A stretch of 64,000 bases of DNA from Clostridia bacterium (GTDB taxonomy: Bacteria > Acidobacteriota > Terriglobia > Terriglobales > Acidobacteriaceae): assembly GCA_035561135.1 (NCBI GenBank), contig DATMYA010000052.1:124001-188000 (forward strand), given 5' to 3'. The notes beneath the pieces were generated by a model. That model was not told where the DNA came from, searched no databases, and saw nothing but the letters and a program-made list of their open reading frames with translations. Shown here one piece after another: positions 44,875-53,761 of this stretch (position 1 is the first letter of the stretch; every line of letters starts with the position of its first letter). Position numbers and translations under genes: made by a program.

Positions 44875-44923
44875 GTTTGCAAGCCATGTATTTCGAGCGC
44901 TGGCACCCGGTTTCGGGCGCCGT

Positions 44924-45034
44924 TGTCCTCCTGAGCGAAGCGACGCAGTCGCGAAGTCGAAGGACCCCTTCGATCTGCGCGGAGCTGGCAAAATGGATCC
45001 TTCGACTTCGGGCTTGCGCCCTCGCTCAGGAAGA
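44924..45034. repeat. REP-like palindromic element C
   Basis: Left arm starts GTCCTCCTGAGCGAAG and includes AAGTCGAAGGACC; the right arm reads GGATCCTTCGACTTCGGGC then CGCTCAGGAAGA, roughly its inverted copy. It is the most complete relative of elements A (34374) and B (42498) and lies between the rubrerythrin and DUF1579 genes. Confidence 0.7.
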
Positions 45035-45122
45035 GAACGGGGCTCTTGCTTTCGGAAGCTTGGCGTCTCGCCGAAGGTCCGCCATTCGTGTATAGTTCGG
45101 CATCTGACCGGAGGGAAGAAAG

Positions 45123-45833
45123 ATGCGGTTGCAAAGACTGGTTGTGATCGGACTTGCGCTGTCGCTGGCTACGCCGCTCGCGCTCGCGCTCGCGCAACAG
45201 ACGACTAAGAAAGACGGCAAAGCTGCCAAGACGGAGCAGAAGTCCGCCGCTCAAGGGCCTCAGAGCAAGCCTGAGCAGAGCGCTCCGCAGCCCTCGGACG
45301 AGATCAAGAAACTGGCACGGCACTTCGTAGGACGATGGAAAGTCACCGGCAAGGTATTGGACGAGAACTGGATTCCCGGTGGAGCCGAAGGCTCCGGCAT
45401 GGAGGTCGCGCGACGTGGTCCTGGCGGCTTCTCGGTGATCTCGGATTCGCGCATGGATTTCGGTAAGATGGGTCCGTTCGCCGGACATGGCGTCACGTAC
45501 TGGGACGCCAGCAAAAAGGCCTACTCCGGTTTTTGGTGTGACGCCTGGGGGCCAACTTGCGAACCGGTCGGCGAAGGAAAGTGGGAAGGCGACAAACTCG
45601 TGTTCACCGCTGAAATGAAGATGGGCGATCAGACGATCCCCACCCGCCAGACCTACAGCAACATCACTCGCCAGGGTTTCGACTGGTTGATGGAGAGTGG
45701 CGACGGCAAGGGCGGATGGAAGCCCTCAATGTCCATGAAATATGAACGGGCGCAACGTGGCGGGCGTGGCATGGGCATGGGACATGGCGCAGCATCCGAC
45801 AAAAAACCAGCCGAAAGCGCGCCGAAACAATAG
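45123..45833 (+). CDS. secreted DUF1579-type protein
   Basis: A 236-residue exported protein. A signal peptide (to about residue 25, ending ALAQQ) and a Lys/Gln-rich linker precede a beta-barrel domain of the DUF1579 kind: LARHFVGRWKVTGKVLDENW, FGKMGPFAGHGVTYWDASKKAY, WEGDKLVFTAEMKMGDQ and GKGGWKPSMSMKYERA. Its function is unknown; some relatives have lipocalin-like folds. A Gly/Met/His-rich patch (GGRGMGMGHG) near the C-terminus may bind metal. Confidence 0.75.
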   Translation: MRLQRLVVIGLALSLATPLALALAQQTTKKDGKAAKTEQKSAAQGPQSKPEQSAPQPSDEIKKLARHFVGRWKVTGKVLDENWIPGGAEGSGMEVARRGPGGFSVISDSRMDFGKMGPFAGHGVTYWDASKKAYSGFWCDAWGPTCEPVGEGKWEGDKLVFTAEMKMGDQTIPTRQTYSNITRQGFDWLMESGDGKGGWKPSMSMKYERAQRGGRGMGMGHGAASDKKPAESAPKQ

Positions 45834-45839
45834 CTTCAC

Positions 45840-45867
45840 GGAGCCTTCGCCTCTCGGCGGAGGCTCC
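45840..45867 (+). terminator. hairpin, probable terminator after the DUF1579 gene
   Basis: GGAGCCTTCGCC (45840-45851) pairs with GGCGGAGGCTCC (45856-45867) over 12 positions with one G-U, loop TCTC. It starts seven bases after the stop codon. A T-run is lacking. Confidence 0.5.
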
Positions 45868-45960
45868 ATCCTTGGCTGGCGATCGAAAGCTAGTCATTGG
45901 AAGCTAGCCGCTATAAGCTTAGAAGCCGGGCGACTGACTAAGTCCTCCCTCTCATAGCCA

Positions 45961-47343
45961 ATGCTTCCCTACTCCACTGCCGTCGACCGCCTTTACGAAC
46001 TCGGACACGAGTTATACCGAACACCTTCTCACAAGTTCGATCTTGCGCATATGCGCGTCCTGCTCGAACCGCTCGGAAACCCTGAACGCCGCTTCCCCTC
46101 TGCGCTCATTGCCGGAACGAACGGAAAAGGCTCCACGGCCGCGACGCTCGCATCCATTCTTCGCGCCGCTGGGCACCGCACTGGCCTGTACACGTCGCCG
46201 CACCTGGTGCGCATCAACGAACGCATTCGCATCAACGGTGAAGCCATTTCCGACGGCGACTTCGCCGCGGCCTACGAGCGCGTTGAGGACGTTGCCGAGA
46301 GGCTCGTGAGAGAAGGCAAACTTCCCTGGCATCCCAGCTTTTTCGAGATGCTCACCGCCATGTGCTTCGAGTATTTCGGGCGCTCCGGCGTGCAGGTTGC
46401 CGTGCTCGAAGTCGGCATGGGCGGACGCCTCGATGCCACCAACGTCGTCGAGCCATGCGTCTCCGTGATTACCGACATCGCGCTCGATCACCAGAAGTAC
46501 CTTGGCGACACCATTGGCGAGATCGCGAAAGAGAAAGCCGGTATCTTCCGGCGCGACCGTCCCGCCGTAACGCTTCCGCAGCATCCCGAAGCGAATGACG
46601 TTCTGGGTCGCGCCATGATCGACGCAGGCGCTAAGGCCGTGAACGCCACGCGCTACATGCCGCCCATGTCTCCCGGAGCGGCCAGCCTGTTCGATGCCTC
46701 CGCACCCGAGCGCACGCAATATTGCCTGACAGTAATGGGGCGGGAGATTTTTGTCGACTCGCCCCTCGTCGGACGGCACCAGATTCGCAATCTTGCGCTG
46801 GCCATCTCAACCGCGGAAGAACTTTCCGCCTGCGGCATAAGCGTCAACGCCGACGACGTAGAGCGCGGCGTCCGCGAGACGCAGTGGCCAGCGCGCTTCC
46901 AGTTCGTCGCCGCCGACTCATCCCGCAACACGCCCGATATCGTGCTCGACGTCGCACACAATCCCGCCGGGGCCTGGGCGTTGCGTTCGGCGCTCAGCGA
47001 ACGGTTCCCGGACCGCCGCCTCTTCTTCGTCTTCGGCGCCATGCGTGACAAAGCCATTGCCGAGGTTGCGGAAGTGCTCTTCCCGCTTTCCGAACACGTC
47101 GCCGTCACCACCGCCGCGAATAATCCGCGCTCTGCGACCGCCGCCGAAGTCGCCGAAGCCGCTGCGCGTACCGGTGCCGACCTGACGCAAACCGCATCGG
47201 TCGCGGACGCGCTCAATGTTGCATTCACTCTCGCGCGCGACGCCTCGGCAAAACCGCTACCGATGACGGGCGCACCCCTTGTCGTCATCACAGGTTCTAT
47301 CTACATCGTTGGTGAAGCGATAGGAATCTTGCGAATCGGATAG
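45961..47343 (+). CDS. folC: folylpolyglutamate synthase/dihydrofolate synthase
   Basis: A 460-residue Mur-ligase-type enzyme that adds glutamate to folates. The P-loop is seen in ALIAGTNGKGSTAATLASIL, followed by the folate-binding TGLYTSPHLVRINERIRING, the AVLEVGMGGRLDATNVV motif and the C-terminal ligase part DIVLDVAHNPAGAWAL and FGAMRDKAI. It is slightly longer than the usual 420-440 residues. It converges with glnA across a nested palindrome. Confidence 0.95.
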   Translation: MLPYSTAVDRLYELGHELYRTPSHKFDLAHMRVLLEPLGNPERRFPSALIAGTNGKGSTAATLASILRAAGHRTGLYTSPHLVRINERIRINGEAISDGDFAAAYERVEDVAERLVREGKLPWHPSFFEMLTAMCFEYFGRSGVQVAVLEVGMGGRLDATNVVEPCVSVITDIALDHQKYLGDTIGEIAKEKAGIFRRDRPAVTLPQHPEANDVLGRAMIDAGAKAVNATRYMPPMSPGAASLFDASAPERTQYCLTVMGREIFVDSPLVGRHQIRNLALAISTAEELSACGISVNADDVERGVRETQWPARFQFVAADSSRNTPDIVLDVAHNPAGAWALRSALSERFPDRRLFFVFGAMRDKAIAEVAEVLFPLSEHVAVTTAANNPRSATAAEVAEAAARTGADLTQTASVADALNVAFTLARDASAKPLPMTGAPLVVITGSIYIVGEAIGILRIG

Positions 47344-47344
47344 C

Positions 47345-47442
47345 TTGTAATCGGGTAATTTGAAACCAAGGCAACGGCCTCGAAGCTCTGCGCTCCAAGG
47401 CCGTTGATTCCAATTACACATTTCCCGATTACCCGATTACAA
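47345..47442. terminator. nested palindrome between convergent folC and glnA
   Basis: An outer 15-base repeat, TTGTAATCGGGTAAT (47345-47359) and its exact complement (47428-47442), encloses an inner stem CAACGGCCT (47372-47380) / AGGCCGTTG (47398-47406). It fills the whole gap between the two converging genes and probably stops transcription from both sides; the T-runs are poor. Confidence 0.6.
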
Positions 47443-47449
47443 ATCGCCT

Positions 47450-49009
47450 TTAGTGTCTGTGCAGGTCCTTGTGCATGATCTTCCGCGTTTCGTGCAGACG
47501 ATCATCCGCTGGCAGATCTACAAGTCTCTGATTCATGCCTTCATCCTGCTGCTCACGCAACAGGTTGGCGACGTAGTCCACTACCTCCGTCGGGAACAGT
47601 CCATCGCGCTCGTACAAGCCGCGCTTCTCTTCCAGCACCCGTGCCGATTCCACACAACTCTTCGGCAGTGGTTTCAACGAGTTCAGCAGCTGTTCGTCCT
47701 TAAAGATGTTGCCGCGGACGTAGAGCTTTTCCGCAATTTCCAGCGACTCCGCGTGGGTCATGCCCCACTCTGCCGCCATCGTTAGTCCGGCCAACAGCAG
47801 GTGCACGATTGCCGAACCATCCGGCGAACGCAGCTCCACCGTTTGCCGGCCATCGCGTTCCCTGAACTCGCTCGTCTGTTGCGGATTCAGCTTGCCCGCC
47901 AGGTGCTGTAGCCGTCCCCAGCCGAGCGGCACGCGAATCATCGCCGAGCGATTCATATCGCTCCAGCAGATGCGCGTCGGCGCTTCCTGGTTCGGCACCA
48001 GCCGCAGATACGCCGAGCTCACTGTGTTCCCGAACGCCGTCAACGTATCGGCGTACGTGCACAGCCCGCCGATCAGCTTTCGCGCATCCGTCGAAAGTTT
48101 TCCTGTGTCGTCGGTCATTACATTGCGGCCATTCTTCAAGATTTCCATGTGGATATGGAATCCGTTCCCCGCCACGCCTTCCTCAATCTTCGGCGCAAAT
48201 GTCGCGACACACCCGTGCTTGTAGGCAACGTTGCGGATCAGCCACCTCGCCATCGCAAGATGGTCGCCCGCATCCTCTACCGGCGCCGGAAGGAATTCAA
48301 TCTCCAATTGCTCGGCGCTCTTACCCTTGATCTCGCCGAGGTCGCTACGCACGCTGTCGATGTAGCCGACCTCGCTATGCGCGTACTTCACCACGCCGGT
48401 GATCTGTGCGATATAGCGCATCATCTCGTTCACGATGGCGCCGCTCTTCACGAACGGTGCGGACGCGTGGTATCCGCGCTGCTTATCTGCCGGAAACAGG
48501 TGCGAAGGCGTATCGCTCAGCAGGAAGAATTCCAGCTCGCCGAGCGCGTGCAATTCAGCGCCCGTGCGCTGGGTGAATAGCTGCGAAGCATTGTGCAGAA
48601 TCGTATCCGGGGCGAACGGCGCCATCTGCCCATCGCGCGTCAGGTAGCGGCACGTCAGGTCGAGGCTTCCTTCATCGAATGGATTCAGGAACGCCGTCTT
48701 GTACAGCGGCACTACGTAGAGGTCGGAGAGCGCGGTCTGCACCATGCCCTTGAAAAGTGAAGAGCCGTCCACGCGTTCGCCGTCGGCCAGGATGCGCTCG
48801 GCCTGGTAGCGATTCGCGATAGGAATCTTCAACTCTTTGTATTTGCCGTCGAGCGCTGTGTAGTGCAGCGTAATGCGCTCGATCTGGCGCTCTTCGATGA
48901 CCTTGATCAGGTCTTCGCGCGTGAACTCCTCACGCGGCTTGTCAACGATCAGCGAAATAGGATTTGTGAGTGCGTAGCTCTGTCGAGTTAGTTCTGCGGT
49001 TGCGACCAT
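47450..49009 (-). CDS. glutamine synthetase (divergent family member)
   Basis: A 519-residue glutamine-synthetase-fold protein. The N-terminal beta-grasp part lies at about 30-120; catalytic-domain motifs are GELEFFLLSD, the HIHME loop in GNGFHIHMEI, VPNQEAPTRICWSDMNRSAMIRVP and VELRSPDGSAIVHLLLAG. The adenylylation loop of ordinary type I GlnA was not found. The order of motifs fits glutamine synthetase, but the divergent N-terminus leaves open a gamma-glutamyl-amine ligase of the same superfamily. ATG 49009 (MVATAELTRQS) with GGAG upstream is preferred over an ATG 12 codons earlier. Confidence 0.8.
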   Translation of the reverse strand: MVATAELTRQSYALTNPISLIVDKPREEFTREDLIKVIEERQIERITLHYTALDGKYKELKIPIANRYQAERILADGERVDGSSLFKGMVQTALSDLYVVPLYKTAFLNPFDEGSLDLTCRYLTRDGQMAPFAPDTILHNASQLFTQRTGAELHALGELEFFLLSDTPSHLFPADKQRGYHASAPFVKSGAIVNEMMRYIAQITGVVKYAHSEVGYIDSVRSDLGEIKGKSAEQLEIEFLPAPVEDAGDHLAMARWLIRNVAYKHGCVATFAPKIEEGVAGNGFHIHMEILKNGRNVMTDDTGKLSTDARKLIGGLCTYADTLTAFGNTVSSAYLRLVPNQEAPTRICWSDMNRSAMIRVPLGWGRLQHLAGKLNPQQTSEFRERDGRQTVELRSPDGSAIVHLLLAGLTMAAEWGMTHAESLEIAEKLYVRGNIFKDEQLLNSLKPLPKSCVESARVLEEKRGLYERDGLFPTEVVDYVANLLREQQDEGMNQRLVDLPADDRLHETRKIMHKDLHRH

Positions 49010-49151
49010 ATAAGCTCCGAATCTAGAAGCAAAGCAGGATACCAACGCCCCCGCAACCTGTCACGCACACCCGTCACACCCCTCGGTAGCTATCGCACAC
49101 GGCCGTTGTGCTGGTGCAAACCTCTTTTTCATTTATCCTAAGCTCAGGCTG

Positions 49152-49961
49152 ATGAGTTCATCGACACACAACAAGACCGCTGCGCGCCGCTGGCTTTGCT
49201 ACCTGGTCATCGACCCTCTCGTGTATCTCTATACGGTGGTACTCGGCACGCTATCGCTGCTGTCGTCGTTTTTCGATCGCAGCGGACGCATCCAGCATGG
49301 CTTCGCGCGTCTCTGGTCATCGTTCATTCTGCGCACAGCGGGCTGCCCCGTTTCCGTCGAAGGCCTCGATAAGATCGACACATCGCGTTCTTACATCTAC
49401 GCAGTCAATCACATTTCGGCGCTCGACATCCCCGCTCTTTACATGGCAATGCCGTTTCAGTTCCGCATTATGGCGAAGCGCGAACTGTTTCGATATCCGT
49501 TTCTTGGATGGCACCTAAAGCGCTCCGGGCAAATCCCCATCGAGCGAGAGAATGCGCGAGCTTCTCTTCGCAGCCTCATTCAGGCCAGCGAAGCTGTGCG
49601 CAATGGGATGCCGCTTCTGGTCTTTCCCGAAGGTGGCCGCTCGCCCGACGGGCAGATCAAGCCGTTCCTCGCCGGAGTCTTTTACGTCGGCATCAAGGCC
49701 GCCGTGGAAATCGTGCCCATGGCGCTAGTTGGCACCTATGAAGCCTTGCCGATGAATACCTGGGTCATCTACCCGCGCCAGTTCCGCCTGGTAGTAGGAG
49801 AACCCATTTCCACAGCCGGTCTGGCCCCGCGCGATATGGAGCAACTTGCGGCACGCACCCAGAAGATCATCGAGGACCTCTACTACGCGCACTCCGACGT
49901 CCCCGACCCGCGCGCACCCGCCACCGCCCAAAACGCGGAACTCCATCGCGCGTCGGAATAG
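49152..49961 (+). CDS. plsC: 1-acyl-sn-glycerol-3-phosphate acyltransferase
   Basis: A 269-residue membrane-bound acyltransferase that probably makes phosphatidic acid from lysophosphatidic acid. After an N-terminal hydrophobic anchor (PLVYLYTVVLGTLSLLSSFF) it has the catalytic NHISALD (HX4D), GWHLKRSGQIPIERENA and FPEGGRSPDG motifs. The C-terminal tail is Pro/Ala-rich. It diverges from glnA. Confidence 0.92.
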   Translation: MSSSTHNKTAARRWLCYLVIDPLVYLYTVVLGTLSLLSSFFDRSGRIQHGFARLWSSFILRTAGCPVSVEGLDKIDTSRSYIYAVNHISALDIPALYMAMPFQFRIMAKRELFRYPFLGWHLKRSGQIPIERENARASLRSLIQASEAVRNGMPLLVFPEGGRSPDGQIKPFLAGVFYVGIKAAVEIVPMALVGTYEALPMNTWVIYPRQFRLVVGEPISTAGLAPRDMEQLAARTQKIIEDLYYAHSDVPDPRAPATAQNAELHRASE

Positions 49962-50051
49962 CGAAGGGAACTCGGCACATCGCGCCACACAGCATTACAA
50001 TCTAGGTTTACGAATACGCAACACGATTTACTAATCACTCATCACTGGCTT

Positions 50052-50828
50052 ATGAAACCCCGAATCGCCATTCCGACGCCGAACTCCGATGCCGCGTATT
50101 CCACACGCACTCTGCCGAAATACATGGGCGCCGTCGAACGGGCGGGCGGCGAGCCGGTCGAAGTGTCCATCCTGGCGACGCCTGGCGAAATCGCTCAGCT
50201 CGGCAAAACGTGTGACGCCGTGTTGCTTCCCGGCAGTCATGCCGATGTGGATCCGCAGCGGTTCGGCGCCGAGCGCGACCCGCGAACCGCTGCGCCAGAC
50301 CCGCGCCGCGAAGATGCAGACGAGTTACTGATTCAGGATGCCCACAACATGCGCAAGCCGATCCTCGGAATCTGCTTCGGCATGCAGTCGTTGAATGTCT
50401 GGCGCACGGGCACTCTCGTCCAGCACATAGAGTCGCCGGTGCGGCACGCGCGGTCGAGCGGCGTGCCCACGACTGAGTCCATCACGCACCCTGTCGTGGT
50501 CGAGTCCCATTCGCTGCTCGCGCGTATCCTGGGTCAGCAGCACGGCTCGCCCAAGATCACCGTCAACTCCAGCCACCACCAATCGGTCCAGATAGCAGGC
50601 GACGGACTTCGCGTGTGCGCCCGTTGCCCAGACGACGGCATCATCGAAGCCATAGAGAACGTCTCGCCCGCGCAATTCATCATCGGAGTGCAGTGGCATC
50701 CCGAGCGCACCTATGACGAGGACGAGCAGTCCAAAGCCATCTTCCGCGCGCTCATTGAGGCCGCACGGCAATGGCATGAGCGCATGATGAACGGCGGCAA
50801 GCCAGACTTTGAATCCATCGGTCACTAA
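50052..50828 (+). CDS. class I glutamine amidotransferase-like (PuuD/gamma-glutamyl-GABA hydrolase type)
   Basis: A 258-residue peptidase C26-type protein. The nucleophile is the Cys in ILGICFGMQSLNV; the His and Glu of the triad are in IGVQWHPERTYD. It begins with the family entry RIAIPTPNSDAAYS and has LLPGSHADVDPQRFG and NSSHHQSVQ. Relatives hydrolyse gamma-glutamyl amides such as gamma-glutamyl-GABA; nearness to the unusual glutamine synthetase (47450-49009) would fit a gamma-glutamyl-amine pathway, but this is inference. Confidence 0.85.
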   Translation: MKPRIAIPTPNSDAAYSTRTLPKYMGAVERAGGEPVEVSILATPGEIAQLGKTCDAVLLPGSHADVDPQRFGAERDPRTAAPDPRREDADELLIQDAHNMRKPILGICFGMQSLNVWRTGTLVQHIESPVRHARSSGVPTTESITHPVVVESHSLLARILGQQHGSPKITVNSSHHQSVQIAGDGLRVCARCPDDGIIEAIENVSPAQFIIGVQWHPERTYDEDEQSKAIFRALIEAARQWHERMMNGGKPDFESIGH

Positions 50829-50929
50829 AACCCAGTCCAGCAGCATCTTGTTTCCTGAAATGCGTGCCCTCCAAGGACGAAAAGCCGGCTGTTGCGATGG
50901 CCAATGACTGTTGCTCCCTCAGCCGTTGT

Positions 50930-50935
50930 TATAAT
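50930..50935 (+). promoter_or_regulatory. -10 box close to the SDR gene start
   Basis: A perfect TATAAT nine bases upstream of the ATG at 50945. Transcription from it would begin within a few bases of the start codon, giving a nearly leaderless mRNA. No good -35 box at 17 bases was found. Confidence 0.4.
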
Positions 50936-50944
50936 TCGCGGCGG

Positions 50945-51715
50945 ATGCCCGTCACACTCTCTTTATCCGATCAGGTCGCCATCGTCACCGGAGGCTCGCG
51001 CGGAATCGGCGCAGCCTGTGTTCGCATGTTCACCGAAGCCGGCGCGCGCGTCGTGTTCAATTATCAAAAGGCCAAGGACGCCGCCGACGCGCTGGTTCGC
51101 GAGTGTGGCCCCGACCGCTGCCATGCCGTGCAAGCAGAACTCGACGGTAGCGGCACCGAGCAGCAGTTGGTCGAAGAAGCCGTTCGCCGCTTTGGACGCG
51201 TTGATGCGCTCGTGGTCAATCACGGCATCTGGCCGCCTCACGAGCAGCCCATCGACACCATGCCGGAGCAGCAGTGGCGGCGCACGCTGGCCATCAACCT
51301 GGAAAGCGTTTTTGCTCTCGTCAAGCATTCCGTCGCGCAGATGAAGAAGCAGGCGCAAGGCGGTCACATCGTCGTCGTCAGTTCCACGGCAGGTCAGCGC
51401 GGCGAAGCCTTCCACTGCGACTACGCGGCGTCCAAGGGGGCCGTCATCAGCATGGTCAAAGGCCTTTCGACGGAGCTCGCGCGCGATGGCATTTACGTGA
51501 ACTGCGTTGCTCCCGGCTGGGTAGCAACCGACATGTCTGCGCCTGTGATGGCGGACCCCGTCGCACGGGAAAAAGTTTTCGGCAGCATTCCGCTCGGCCG
51601 CATGGCTAAACCGGAAGAACTCGCTGCGCCCATTTTGTTCCTGTGCACAAAGCACGCGGGTTTCATCACCGGCGAGGTCTTCAACGTCAACGGCGGTGCC
51701 GTGCTGGTTGGCTGA
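50945..51715 (+). CDS. short-chain dehydrogenase/reductase (FabG-like)
   Basis: A 256-residue classical SDR oxidoreductase. It has the NAD(P)-binding VAIVTGGSRGIGAA, VVNHGIW (NAG-like), the catalytic Ser in VVVSSTAGQRG, Tyr-x3-Lys in CDYAASKGAVISM and the C-terminal FITGEVFNVNGG typical of FabG. The substrate may be 3-oxoacyl-ACP or another ketone; not decidable. ATG 50945 (MPVTLSLSDQVAIVTGG) is preferred; upstream in-frame starts would add an unrelated leader of 27 residues. Confidence 0.92.
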   Translation: MPVTLSLSDQVAIVTGGSRGIGAACVRMFTEAGARVVFNYQKAKDAADALVRECGPDRCHAVQAELDGSGTEQQLVEEAVRRFGRVDALVVNHGIWPPHEQPIDTMPEQQWRRTLAINLESVFALVKHSVAQMKKQAQGGHIVVVSSTAGQRGEAFHCDYAASKGAVISMVKGLSTELARDGIYVNCVAPGWVATDMSAPVMADPVAREKVFGSIPLGRMAKPEELAAPILFLCTKHAGFITGEVFNVNGGAVLVG

Positions 51716-51766
51716 AGCTTCCTGAAGCGGGAGCTCTGAGTGCGCATCTAACTTATGACAGTCCTT

Positions 51767-52603
51767 ATGAAGAAGCTCGCAATTTCGCTACTCCTGTGTT
51801 CCCTGCCGGCTTGCGCGCAGACTGTTCCGGCAGCGGCATCGTCGGCACAGAGCACCGTACCTGTCGCGGTAACGCAAAATGCCGATCCCAGCGCACAGAA
51901 AGCGCGCGCGCTTCTGGAAAAAATGATTGCAGCGCTCGGCGGCCAGTCCTACCTGACGTTTCAAACAAAGACCGAGCAGGGGCGCACCTACGGTTTTTAC
52001 CAGGGACAGCCAACTGGCTCTGGCACTCAGTTCTGGCGCTTCTGGAAGTTCCCCGACAAAGATCGGACAGAGTTGACGAAGAAGCGCGATGTCATCTACA
52101 TCGTCAACGGAGACCAGGGCTACGAGAAGACATACAAGGGAACAGCCGCCCAGGAACCGGACATACAGGAAGACTATCTTCGACGACGCACGCACTCCCT
52201 GGAAGTCGTCCTGCGGCAGTGGCTGAAGCAGCCGGGAACCATGCTCTTCTACGACGGTGCTGCGACGGTCGAGCAGAAACTCGCAGACCAGGTCAGTATC
52301 GTCAACGCACAGAACGATTCGGTCACTATCGCCATCGACCAGACGAATTCGTTGCCGATCAGGCGACTCTTCACCTATCGCGACCGAACCGACAAGCTGA
52401 AAAATGAAGACGCTGAGGTCTACGGTAACTTCCGCATGATCGAAGGCGTGAACACGCCGCTTACGATCTCGCGCATGAAGAACGGACTTATGACAAACCA
52501 GCGCTTCCTGAACGAAGTGCATTACAACGTCCCGATGCCGGAGTCCATGTTCGAAGCCGGGGTTACCTACGACCCCTACAAGCTAAGTGGCCCACGCAGA
52601 TGA
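51767..52603 (+). CDS. secreted hypothetical protein (LolA/LppX-like fold suspected)
   Basis: A 278-residue exported protein with a signal peptide (MKKLAISLLLCSLPACAQ). The mature part contains ALLEKMIAALGGQSYLTFQTKTEQGRTYGF, FPDKDRTELTKKRDVIYIVNGDQGYEKTYKG and EVYGNFRMIEGVNTPLTISRMKNG, an order of helix and long beta strands found in outer-membrane lipoprotein-carrier-like proteins of Acidobacteria. No catalytic residues are evident. An in-frame ATG four codons upstream is an alternative start. Confidence 0.7.
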   Translation: MKKLAISLLLCSLPACAQTVPAAASSAQSTVPVAVTQNADPSAQKARALLEKMIAALGGQSYLTFQTKTEQGRTYGFYQGQPTGSGTQFWRFWKFPDKDRTELTKKRDVIYIVNGDQGYEKTYKGTAAQEPDIQEDYLRRRTHSLEVVLRQWLKQPGTMLFYDGAATVEQKLADQVSIVNAQNDSVTIAIDQTNSLPIRRLFTYRDRTDKLKNEDAEVYGNFRMIEGVNTPLTISRMKNGLMTNQRFLNEVHYNVPMPESMFEAGVTYDPYKLSGPRR

Positions 52604-52796
52604 TGCTGCCCGCCGAGAGCGTAACGCCCCTTTTCGGGGGCGCGTAGTCGATCTGACGCTCAGGACACCCTCCGAGTCACAGAATCTCACCTCCGGCCAG
52701 TTCCTATTTGCCACGGATGTTGCTTTATTACCACAGCTCCGACATGAAACCTGACTGGTAATCTGTTTAGAGGCACAAACATACGAGAGTAGACGT

Positions 52797-53702
52797 TTGA
52801 GTTACGAACAGACAATCCGTTCGGCGGTTGCATGTAGTGGTGTGGGCCTGCACAGCGGAGCGCCCGTCACGATGCGCATTCTGCCTGCCCCTGCAGGCTC
52901 TGGAATTCTCTTCCGCCGTGTCGATCTGGACGGATTCATCCTGGAAGCCAGCGGCCGTAACGTCGCGCGCGTCAGCTACGCGACCAGTTTGATGAAGAAA
53001 GGCGTCCTGATCTCGACGACGGAGCACCTGCTCTCGGCCTTCATCGGCGTAGGTATCGATAACGCGATCGTTGAACTCGACAACCTCGAAGTACCGATTC
53101 TCGACGGAAGCTCGCTCCCCGTCGTGGAGATGGTGCTGGGTGTCGGCGTCAGGCGGCAACGCCGTAAGCGCAGCTACCTGCGGATTCTTCGTGAGTTCGA
53201 GCTTACGGAAGGCGACAAGTTTATCGCCGTCTACCCGGCGGAAACCTATTCAGTTTCTTACACGATCAACTTCCCTCACCCGCTCATTGGCCGCGAAGCT
53301 TTCGAGCTCGAACTCAGCAATGGCAGCTACCTGCGCGAGCTGGCGGGAGCCCGCACATTCGGCTTCCTGGAGCAGGCGGCAACGTTGCAGAACATGGGAC
53401 TGATTCGTGGCGCATCGGAAGAGAACGCCATCGTCCTGACACGCGATGGCCTGAAGAACGGACCGTTGCGCTACCCCGACGAGTTCGTGCGCCACAAGGT
53501 GCTGGACCTTATCGGCGATCTCGCGCTGCTTGGTCACCAACTGCTTGGGCGCGTTGTCGCCGACCGTGCCGGCCACGCCATGCACACCGCACTGGTGTCG
53601 CGCATTCTTAAAGACCCTTCCATGTGGGAGCTGACCACCATGGCAACCCCCGACGAGCAACCCGCGCCAGAACACGTCCATGCACTCGAAGGCTCACTGT
53701 AG
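52797..53702 (+). CDS. lpxC: UDP-3-O-acyl-N-acetylglucosamine deacetylase
   Basis: Catalyses the first committed step of lipid A synthesis using zinc. The 301-residue product starts at a TTG and has the typical entry TIRSAVACSGVGLHSG, zinc ligands His77 (STTEHLLSAF), His233 and Asp237 (FVRHKVLDLIGDL), and the catalytic His260 (ADRAGHAMH). It shows that the organism has a lipopolysaccharide-type outer membrane. It converges with folK with no obvious terminator between. Confidence 0.96.
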   Translation: MSYEQTIRSAVACSGVGLHSGAPVTMRILPAPAGSGILFRRVDLDGFILEASGRNVARVSYATSLMKKGVLISTTEHLLSAFIGVGIDNAIVELDNLEVPILDGSSLPVVEMVLGVGVRRQRRKRSYLRILREFELTEGDKFIAVYPAETYSVSYTINFPHPLIGREAFELELSNGSYLRELAGARTFGFLEQAATLQNMGLIRGASEENAIVLTRDGLKNGPLRYPDEFVRHKVLDLIGDLALLGHQLLGRVVADRAGHAMHTALVSRILKDPSMWELTTMATPDEQPAPEHVHALEGSL

Positions 53703-53761
53703 AGCCTCGCCGTCCGTAGCACTTCTAGAATCCAAAGTTGATTAATTAAAGTTAAAGAAGA

